From NCBI GenBank assembly GCA_964019055.1, contig OZ025207.1, positions 4,653,501 through 4,717,500 on the forward strand: 64,000 nt of DNA, written 5' to 3'. The stretch is from Anthopleura xanthogrammica. Taxonomy: Eukaryota > Cnidaria > Anthozoa > Actiniaria > Actiniidae. Positions 1-10,000 of the stretch are shown one piece after another. The position numbers were made by a program, and so were the translations under genes. The notes under the pieces were generated by a model. That model had not been told where the DNA came from. It did no database searches and saw only the letters and a program-made list of their open reading frames with translations. Numbering within the stretch: position 1 is the stretch's first letter; the number at the start of each line of letters is the position of its first letter.

Positions 1-13
1 TTTATTTTTTAAG

Positions 14-230
14 TGGAACCTGACCATGTTCGAGGAACAATTTTTGGACCACATCTCTACAAGAAATTGCATGTGAAGATTTATCTCTTCACCACGCTGA
101 TAAATTATGCATTATTTCAAGGATACTATTCAAATTTTGCCAAAGATAAAGCAATTATACAAGAGATATATTTAAGATGTAGTCTTTCTTCAACAAATAG
201 GTTTGAACCGAAACAAAGAAATATTTTCGG
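14..230 (+). other. possible internal exon, unrecognised
   Basis: An open stretch follows a T-rich tract ending in AAG and stops at a good donor-like GTGAGT at 231. It would end in phase 2, which is the phase needed to join the receptor exon starting at 7030. The translation (about 72 aa, with hydrophobic residues near its middle) does not resemble the end of the Cache-like exon of the second receptor, and I recognise no family in it. It could be an exon of receptor 1, an exon of an upstream gene, or chance. Treat it as unproven. Confidence 0.15.
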
Positions 231-239
231 GTGAGTCTG

Positions 240-2086
240 AAGTGTTTTCGTTTTAGATTTTATTTTGCTAACTTACTACTAATAGGAATATCCTGCTCTC
301 GTAAAATATCACATTGTTTTGTCTTGAAAGTAATTTATTCTTGACCGCAATACCATTTTGTGGTCACACTGTCTTTTTAAGATAAGAAGTTCTTGCAATT
401 TATACTATAAAACTGGAAACATTGAAGTGGCTTTCTTGTAGAATGTGACATTGAAGCGGCTTTCTTTTGCAATGTCTAGATTGAATTCATGACGTATTCA
501 GAGTTTAGAGCAGTGAAATGGCTTCCATGTGGAATTTATTTTTAGATATTTTTTCTTATTTGCTATCATCAATTATTCGAAAGCATTTGAGAAATAAAAC
601 TGTAATTTTCGATTTCATATTTTTAGGTGAGTTTCATTTGATGCAGGCTTTTTTTTTAAACACTGTATATCAAATTTTCTCGCTTTGTTTCAAGCTGTGG
701 CCGAGATAGTGATGTTAATTTAACATTATCCCTAAATCTAAAATTTCTTTTTTTTGGATAGCTGAGACTCCAGCCTCTCTCGCTCTCAGCAATGATATCT
801 CGAAAGGCAATACAAACGAATAAACTAAGCTGGTCTGAAACTTGATTAGAATTCTCGTTAATAATTTGTTTATACATGACTCTATGGTTTTCTGTTAACA
901 TATACGACAGATAGAAACGATTTAGTGTTTGATGGGATTTTTTAATGAGGGATTCGGCTTTTTGACTTGATAATAAAAAAATAAGTAGACTAATTCAAGA
1001 TTGGGAAATTTAAACATGAAAAGGGAAAATAATAGGAAGGAAAGCGATAATAGAAACAGACGGAGCCATATAAAATGAAATTAGAAACAGAAAATAGAAT
1101 AGAAAATAAAGAATAAGTTTTCAATTGGGAAAATAATATTACTAAATGAATTAAGATAAGGAAATTTTTAATCGCAAAGAAATACACTGTTAGTGTGTGT
1201 TTGTGTGTGGTCCTAATTCACCAAGTCTCGCCGCTGTGATTATAGATTCTATCCCTGGACTCTCCATGACATTAGGGTAGAGTTCTTTATTGACTTTATG
1301 TTGTGCCTCGAGGGGGTTTCTCCAGGTTTTCCGATTTTACTTCCTCCCAAAAATCAAGCATTGAATTCTAGATGAATTTTCGGGAACCTCCGCAACTGTA
1401 CTGAGATGGAAAACCTGTAAAACCTGTTAGGCTCTCATTCCAATGTGTTTAAGGGAATAATGAAATTAGTATTTGTAAAAGAAAGACCTGTAGACTTAAA
1501 AACACTGCATGGAACTGCATGAATAATGTTGCAGTGACGACCTCACTGTGATCGTGCTTTTTGTGTATAGTTTAGAAACGAATGGAAAAGAAAGAAGAAG
1601 AAAAAACAAACAAACAAACAAACAAAGAAGGAAAGAAAGAATGATAATCAAAATCGAAAGCGATAAAGTTGTTAAATGATTCAGAGATCTTAGAGACGAA
1701 AATCCTACGCATCCAAACTGAGAAAAAACCGGCCCCATACATTAAATCACTGAGCAGTACTTAGGACGATATCAAATGATAGTGTAACTGAAGTCTGACA
1801 AAAAAAAACCGTCTCAAACGTTAGAAACAAGGAACAAACTAAAAGAATCGTCACATTAGAAAGTCGAATATCTAAAGATAATGGTGTCTAGAAATGTTCT
1901 CTGACGACAGGTGAATTTTTTTTTTTCTGCCTTTTGACTTTAGCTGTAGGTTTGTTTGCTTTCTTCATCTCCGGTAAAACATCACCCACCAACTGTCATG
2001 TCAATGCTAGCCATGAGGTTTGACATACATTAATGATTATGACCAGTGGATTGAAATTGAACTCAAGAATATATTTATTCTTTTAT
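240..2086. other. non-coding stretch
   Basis: No convincing exon is visible on either strand. The short open frames are AT-rich and lack splice context or recognisable motifs. The one structured item is a SINE-like copy at about 1215-1400, listed separately. The rest looks like intron or spacer. Confidence 0.5.
1215..1400 (+). mobile_element. SINE-like copy
   Basis: It contains a diverged version of the block found in several places in this window, in the orientation CTCGAGGGGGTTTCTCCAGG followed by a TTCCTCCC-AAAAATCA motif. Upstream, AGATTCTATCC resembles a worn pol III B box. It is related to the copies near 7545, 27790, 37345, 45300, 53080 and 57830. Family assignment is by shared sequence inside the window only. 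Confidence 0.45.
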
Positions 2087-2821
2087 TCGTTTGTTCATTC
2101 GTTCATTCGTTCATTCGTTCATTCGTTCATTCGTTCATTCGTTCATTCATTCATTCATTCATTCGTTCATTCATTCATTCGTTCATTCGTTCATTCGTTC
2201 ATTCATTCATTCATTCATTCGTTCATTCATTCATTCGTTCATTCGTTCATTCGTTCATTCGTTCATTCGTTCATTCGTTCATTCGTTCATTCGTTCATTC
2301 GTTCATTCGTTCATTCGTTCATTCATTCATTCGTTCATTCGTTCATTCGTTCATTCGTTCATTCGTTCATTCGTTCATTCGTTCATTCGTTCATTCATTC
2401 ATTCATTCATTCATTCATTCATTCATTCGTTCATTCGTTCATTCGTTCATTCGTTCATTCGTTCATTCGTTCATTCGTTCATTCGTTCATTCGTTCATTC
2501 GTTCATTCGTTCATTCGTTCATTCGTTCATTCGTTCATTCGTTCATTCGTTCATTCGTTCATTCGTTCATTCGTTCATTCGTTCATTCGTTCATTCGTTC
2601 ATTCGTTCATTCGTTCATTCGTTCATTCGTTCATTCGTTCATTCGTTCATTCGTTCATTCGTTCATTCGTTCATTCGTTCATTCGTTCATTCGTTCATTC
2701 GTTCATTCGTTCATTCGTTCATTCGTTCATTCGTTCATTCGTTCATTCGTTCATTCGTTCATTCGTTCATTCGTTCATTCGTTCATTCGTTCATTCGTTC
2801 ATTCGTTCATTCGTTCATTCG
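2087..2821. repeat. (TTCATTCG)n octanucleotide array
   Basis: About 735 bp of an 8-bp unit TTCATTCG. The 5' part (to about 2425) is interrupted by TTCATTCA variants. From about 2425 to 2821 the array is essentially perfect, close to 50 identical units. The unit length is not a multiple of three and contains no stop codon, so several frames stay open (FIRSFVHS-type peptides); these are repeat artefacts and not proteins. Confidence 0.95.
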
Positions 2822-4007
2822 TGACGTCGAACCAGTGCTTATCTACTCTACATTTGTTTAGGATCAATTTGTTATCGAACCCTGAAACAACCTCTAGGCT
2901 GATCTAAGCTCTGGCAGGGACCGCGGAGCACCTTAAAAAGTTGTGGGTCTACATAAGAGACAAGTATGGGAAAAAGTGGTGGGGCTAAGATTGGAAAATA
3001 TAAGAGACTAGTGTGGGAAAAGGGGAGTAAGTTGTAGGGCTATAGCCCCACAAGCCTCTCCCCCTCTGTTGCTCCTGTCTGGATGGCCAGTTTTCCATCT
3101 GTCGAATTTGCTGGTTCATTGTGTATTTTGTTTAGACTAATCATTGAGTTAATAAGTCAAAAGACGGTTAATTTAGCATCAAAGAAATCAAATTATTTGG
3201 TTGTTTTGTCATAATGTTTTATAAAGAGAACTTACTTTTATCTGGGCTGGAAGTTCTCTGTTTTGTTTCTAGTCTTTTTTTCTTAAAAAAAAAGAGAAAA
3301 TTCAGGAATTACAGAAATTATAATTTTAAATCTTTCGAAAGAGAAACCTTCCTTCCCTTTCGTATCATATTCCTTTTTTAGTTGCATTGCCAAATACCTT
3401 ATTTCATCTAACCCCAGCTGCATCACCATGACAACAGCCCTTTCTCTGTCCCTCTCACAAAGCTCACTTTACTTTGCATTTTAATATTGACCCAGATATG
3501 TTTATCTTTTTAAAATGAGAGCACTGTTAATCTACGTTGTTTGCATCCCTCTTGTCTTGTCTTTGTGTTGAAGCCATGCTCCACTTGACGTACCATGAAT
3601 AGCACTATGTAGCCATAGTAACGACAGGTAATGTCGCGCGTATGTGTTTAGTTTAGTTGCTCAAAGAATTTATTTGCTGTTTTTGGAGTGCAATTTTCAG
3701 GTAACTAACGTGATGTAAGCTATTTTATAAAAGGATAAATATCACAGATGAATGAAATTTTTATCCTATTTGAATGAAACTGTCGTTACTTTATTTCCTA
3801 TTTCTTAACTGAATTATATATATAAACTTGATTAAGGGTGAATTAGAATTTCTTAAAACTTGCAGGTCAAAGTATTCAATACTCCAGTTTCACATTCGAT
3901 GGAAACCGCTGTTTTTGAAGACCACAGACTCATTTGTACAGGCTTAGCCTCGCTTATAAGTCAGCTATTCAACGACATCATTAAAAGTCCGTGGGATTTC
4001 AAAACAT
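2822..4007. other. non-coding stretch
   Basis: No exon is supported. A single diverged copy of the 57-bp unit that forms the large minisatellite in receptor 2 lies at about 2877-2925 (GAACCCTGAAACAACCTCTA). The rest is AT-rich unique-looking sequence. Confidence 0.5.
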
Positions 4008-4112
4008 TGGTATTGTTCAACTTACACATTCTTTACATTACGGTTGACTTATGCAAATCATTAGCAACAGCCAACTGTAATGTAAAGAATGTGCAAGTTG
4101 AATAATACCAAT
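4008..4112. mobile_element. short palindromic MITE-like element
   Basis: TTGGTATTGTTCAACTTACA at 4008 is the inverse complement of the stretch ending near 4112 (GTGCAAGTTGAATAATACCA), with about 35 bp of near-perfect complementarity per arm. It has no coding capacity. The open frame crossing it is an accident of the palindrome. Confidence 0.6.
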
Positions 4113-4544
4113 CCCATAGTGTGCAATTCTGCTTAATGTTGGAGTAAAAGTTGTTTTTTACGAAATAATGCAACTAGTCGCTGATGGGCCATTCTTTAGA
4201 GTAGGTTAAAAATATGACTGAATAATTCTGTTATATCAAGCAAACTATGATTCTAAAAGGCCAATGAATTGGTAAATTTTCACCATGTCACAAAGGCATA
4301 TGTTGTACCTTTTGCTGAAAGCAGTTTCAGCGAGTCTACCGCCAGCGGCTTTCGCTTTTGAGTCCAATGTCTATTCTTGTGCAATTGGCTATGGTTTTGG
4401 TTTCTGGACTGTACTGTGTCATGATCAAATATAAATAGTGAAAGACCGTCTTGGATATTTGACAGAAGCGGCGTAAAACTCTTCACTTTCTTTTCCTTTT
4501 AGTTTTCTTTCCTTTATTCTTTTCCTTTAATTCCTATTCTTGTC

Positions 4545-5040
4545 TTGTCTTGTCTTCAATTCAATTCCATCTATTCTACTCTACTCTATTACATTCCATT
4601 TCTATTCTATTCTATTCCATCCTATCCCATTCCATTCCATTTTATTCCATTCAAGTCTATCCATTCCATTCTATTCTATTCCATTCCATTCTATTTTGTT
4701 CTATCCCATTTATTTCTATTCTATTCTATTCTATTCCATTCCATTATATCCCATTCCATTCTATTCTATCCTTTCTATTCTATTCTATCCCATTCCATTC
4801 CATTATATTATATCCCATTCTATTCCATTCTAACCCATTCCATCCCATCATATTCTATTCTATTTCATTCTATTCTATTCCATTCTATTCCATTCCATTT
4901 CATTTCATCCCATTCTATTCTATTCTATCCCATCCCATTCTATTCCATTTTATCCCATTCCATTCTATTCTATTCTATTCCATCCCATGCTATTCTATCC
5001 TTTCTATTCTATTCCATTCCATTCTATTCTTCTCTTCTCT
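4545..5040. repeat. ATTCY pentanucleotide array
   Basis: About 500 bp of degenerate TATTC / CATTC pentamers with frequent TATCC and TTTC variants. Long frames that read as I/P/F/Y/S-rich peptides here are repeat artefacts. A related shorter array lies at 33265-33346, and the same motif flanks the large transposon-like element at the end of the window. Confidence 0.9.
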
Positions 5041-5049
5041 TTTCCACCT

Positions 5050-7029
5050 TCTATATATATAATATTGAAAAGGCCAACAAGTCAATACAAGTCACACTAT
5101 TAATTCCCTTGAATCAACCTTTATTCAAAATCTCATCATCTGTTTACAGCCAAATGTTAAACATTATTGATCCAAACAGTTCGATGTTTAACAAGCAACG
5201 AACGGCCCTTCTCTTGAACCCTGCAGAGATTCCTCCAAAACCTCACTCCTTTCCAATTAAATTTCATAGTTATCGCGTTTTCGGCTTTTTTCATCTCCTA
5301 ATAACTAGTCTAAAAATTTTTAAAAAGCACTTCGAGAAGGAAATGAATGAAATACTCCGATAAGAGCTTTTTTGCTGGCGGCAACTCTAAACAATACAGT
5401 CACGTACTTTAGTCAAAAGGCCTCCTTGGTGTTAGTTCGAATGACCTCCACCAGGGTTCCTGAGATATATAGAAATATCTTGTGCTCTTCTTAACACTAA
5501 GATGTCGATATCCTCTCACTAGCTGAGCCTATTGATATCAAAATTGACCGCCTTGGCTTGCGTTTTTTTTTTTTTTTTTTTTTGACGTTTGAACTAGGCC
5601 TAAAATAGCCTTTTGTCTATTTCAAATGCTTCCCTCATCGGTATTTCTTTTGATGCCGCAACCCAGGCACTTTTAGACGGTGTTTAATTTGTAACATTGC
5701 CAGCACGAGAGGAAATTACAGTGATATCCTACATGTAGTGTAATTTGTTTTTTGAAAATGTTCTAAACAAAGCTTTAAATTTGCGTCCTTATCCGGGGAT
5801 TACACTGCATTTAATACAACGTAAATATTTCAAACTGTGTATGCAAGGTCCTATATTTGTTCAATGACAATCCAATGATCTTAATTCAATGAAATTTAAT
5901 TTGAAACCTAAAAGATTAAACATAGTAGATGACATTTCCCCGGATCGTCTTGAAAACGCCATGGCATAAGCACGTATCCTTGAAAATCTTTTTCCGACTA
6001 TGTCATGGAAACTTTGATTGACGTCCACCAAAACCTTATCTTGTTACGATAGATAATTGTACGAACTACTGGAAGATTCAATACTTGAAAAAAGATTAAT
6101 TGTCGTAGTTTTTTGCCGTTTTCCAAGCCATAGACTAGCTTTTACTCGTGTTTCGGTGCTTCATCAAAGCTCTATTCCGTGCATTTGCACACATTATTAT
6201 CGACAGAACAGATGGGCACGATACCTTGACAGACCATAGGCTTCCGTCGCACTGTCCAATCCCAATGCTTCAACAGGGAAGCCATTCAAGTGTTGCAATA
6301 CTTCACGTGCCCTTCTCATACTACTCCAATCATTGTCACTCGTTTTTTACTTGTTCCCACATAGGACAAACTGTCAAAGTTATTGATTTTAATCAAGTTT
6401 CTTTCCGTACTTTCATTTCCATTGGTTATCGGTGCTTGTGGTTTGATTTCCGGCATGTCTCGGATGTTGTCTCGTCAGCAAACAGAGTGACAACCTGCAC
6501 AAGAAAATGAAATGAAATGAAATGAAACCATTAGCTTTTCCTCGCTAAAATGACAATGGAATTTTCTTACACGCTCGAGGCAGTTTGATTGTAATCTTTG
6601 TGTTCGTATAGTTCCGATTCGGACAGCTTGTCGAAACAGGTAATTTAGATAGAGTTAGATAGATTTAGATAGTTTAATTATGTTATAACATTCTTAGATT
6701 AAAAATAACTTAAAAATATACTACATGAACTTGCTACTGACAAAGTTCCAAAGTTTCTATTTGAGCATGCGCCGAGTTGTTGGCCAAAAACTTGGAAGAT
6801 AAGACGCACGCATAAAATAAACAAGAGAGTTCTCTGACAATAATGAGCCTGCAAACATGCGCACGCATAATGTAGCCCACTTTAAACTGGTACACTTATG
6901 AGCCCACGTTCGAATTCAAAATGGCGGACGAAAAACAAGTTCTCGTTTGCATATCACCTAGCAACCTTCGACGTATCGTTATTTTAAGTTATTTTATTTG
7001 ACTTTTGGATTTCTTTCTTTTTTTTACAG
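5050..7029. other. non-coding stretch upstream of receptor 1 exons
   Basis: I looked here for a counterpart of the Cache-like exon of receptor 2 (its YFDC motif and tryptophan-rich end) and saw none on either strand. A poly-T run lies near 5564-5583. A 120-codon open frame at 6148-6510 has no recognisable motif. The stretch is most simply read as intron 1 of receptor 1 or as its upstream flank. Confidence 0.5.
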
Positions 7030-10000
7030 TGGTGTTGTCAGTATTGATGTTGACTTGAATGATGTGGATATCAATCAATGTGATCGAGACAACACAGACA
7101 CGACCAAAGGGTTTCGCAACAACAGTATTCAAATGAATGAACACGTCAAACTCAAGGATTTTCTTGGTACACATCGATGTAAGAGTTCTACCAAGGTAGG
7201 ATTTTTAAAGTTTGAGTTAAAAATTGAGATAATTTACAATCAAAATTTTTAATTTTAATTTTTGGATTTTTTAAAAAACTTATATTTTTACAACCATCAC
7301 TCCCCGCAAAGGCTCTTCCCGGAGGTTCGCCCCACACGCACTACCACTACATTCATTATTTACAAGAAACAGCATTCATTCACCACTTTCAACACATCAG
7401 ATCACTGCTCACAGACAAAGCATTCAATCGAGGCTTCAAGGTAGTTTCAAAGGATTATTCAAATTTGAACCTTGCAGCCTCAAATCAATGCTTTGTGTTT
7501 AACCAGTGAACCAATGTATGGAAAGTGTGGAATTTTAACACTTGGTTTTTACGGAGGGAGGAAAACTGGAGTACCTGGAGAAAAACCCTCGTGGCAAGGG
7601 AGAGAACCACACATCAAACAAATCCAACACACACGTGTGGCTCAGTCAAGAATCTAGCCATGACTTTGATAAACTCAGGGTATCTATAAAATCGATATTT
7701 CATTTTTTTTCTGTTTTCCAGTGTGTTAATATTCCAGACCAAGGATTCAAGCGTGGCAGCTACTGGTGTGTTTGTCGTAAGGGCTACTATTTACCGCCTT
7801 CCAAAAATTCTGAGAAAAAATTCAACGGTTCCATAATCGAGGCTGAGTTCGACAAGAAACTCAAAGGCCTACAGAACACATATGATGAAGATTTCGAGTG
7901 CATAAAGTGTAGTGAAGGCTGTACTGAGTGTACTGATGGAAGACCATGTCAGTATTCGATCCTCAAGGGACCAAGATTCTTGCTATTGACCATTGATGGG
8001 ATAGCTGTGGTGGTGGCGCTTGGCTTTGCTGTTCTCGTGGTGTTGAATCGTGACGTCAAGGTAAAGAGATTTAAAATTTAACAAATAAAACAGCTTTTTC
8101 CGTCTTCCATTCAGTATTACGAAATAATTATTATGAATCTTGCGTTCTGATTGGCCATGGCTGAGAGAGCGCGCGTTCATTATGAGAGCACAGAACACGC
8201 GCGCACACTTTCAATGTCATCATTGGTGCCAAAAATAACGGCTACTCTAATTTGTATTTTAGGAAAGAAATAAGAATCGTGCTAAAGCACTTGGGGATTG
8301 TCAGAACACTCGAGAAGTGTTCAGAAGCTACGTGTCGTGCTTTATAACTGCATACAGCACGCGTGCGCGTTTTCTATTTCTCCAATAAAGCATAGTTTTC
8401 GACCAATCAGCGAGCGCGTACTATCTAAGCTATATAATAAATACTGCTCTGGGCGTACTGACAGAGTTTTACACGTGTTTGATTACAAGAAGCTGTGAAC
8501 AACAGGAAACGGCATCGCGCTCTTAAAAATCACTTTACAGTGATAAGGCATGCAGGTTGGACATGATAGTTCACCTTATGTGTTTTATCATCAGGTGTTC
8601 CAGTCGTCGAGTCCTCTGTTCCTTATCATCATTCTTATTGGTGGGATTTTTATGTACATTGCAGTAAGTATTACATAAGGTCAAGGTACTAGGTATCCTA
8701 GACCCCTTACACGTGACGTCAAAGCAGCAGCTCAATTTGGAGGACAAAAGAAAAGAATTTCAAACTCCTGAGATTTGGAAACCTATTTTTATGTCCTCCA
8801 AATTGAGCTGCATTCCGACGTTCTGCAAGGAAGATTAACTACATTATTTACTGACTGTTTTACTATTCTAGTTCGCCTTCCTGTTTCCGGGTCATCCTAC
8901 AGACCTCAACTGTATCTTATTCCAGTGGTTTCACAATCTTGGATTCGCACTCGTCTACGGATCCCTCGCATTGAAGACCTGGAGGTAGCGTAGAATCAAT
9001 ACTCAGTCGATCGTGATTTACTAATCGATAACAAATCGGGCATAATCGCGCAGCTGTATAATACATATTACATGGTCGCGCGGAGATACGAATTTTATCT
9101 TCGAGTGTTGATATTATCTCTCACGAGTGAGCACACCGAACGAGTGAGAGATAATATCAGCACGAGTAGAAAAAATTCGTATCTCCAAGCGGCCATGTAA
9201 TGTTCTGTTTATTATATGAAATCTTCAATGAAAAATAATGGAGAATTTGAGACTTGCTGAGCAAAAAGTCGAAATTTGACACCACCAGTGTTGATATAAA
9301 TCGTATCCCCACTGGCCACTGGTGGGAGTGGGGATATCAATTTTATCATTTTGATGTCACTCAATATCACACTCTATTTCATATAATAAATAAAGATATT
9401 ATTTATTTTTCTTCATTTCGTTTCTAGGGTCTCGACTACGTTTCGGGTTCGGTCTGCACACAAGGTGGAAGTCACAGACATGATATTGCTGAGACACCTT
9501 GCCATCATCTTGATCATCTATACCATACTACTGTTAGTATGGACGATGACCAACTCGTCCCACATCAAATCTGCCACCACAGTGTCTGAACTGATGTACT
9601 ATCGATGTTCAACCAGTTGGTTTGACTACACTGTACTCGTAGGTAATGGAGGAGAGAACATCTTCAGTCCAATAGTCTCCTTCACAGTTCCCTGCGCTAA
9701 CTTGACAGGTAGCCTTGCCTTTGCATCGAAGTGAGACATGAGGTGACCTTGTAATGATAGAGACCTTTTTTGACACATTGGACAATTATTCACATGTCTT
9801 GTCATGTCTCACTTCGATGCAAAGGCAAGGCTACCTTTCAAGATGGCGCAGGGAACTGTGAAGGGGACCTTAGCCCTAATCCACTTTTTCCCCATTTCAG
9901 ACCACATGTCATTCCCTACATATATATAACTTCTTTGTTTAACAGTTGCGCATGAGAAGACACATGAATATGGATACAACTAAAACAAAGAATCTTATCC

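Noticed and set aside
2020..2907. Long FIRSFVHS-repeat open frames
   Set aside because: They are translations of the TTCATTCG array, open in several frames at once, with no gene context.
3860..4105. 81-codon frame at 3860
   Set aside because: Its second half is the palindrome 4008-4112 and it has no domain similarity.
4540..5363. I/P/F/Y/S-rich open frames up to 272 codons
   Set aside because: Produced by the ATTCY pentamer array. The extension past 5050 shows no domain or splice support.
6148..6510. 120-codon open frame before receptor 1
   Set aside because: No recognisable motif, no match to the Cache exon of receptor 2, and no phase 2 donor that would join to 7030.
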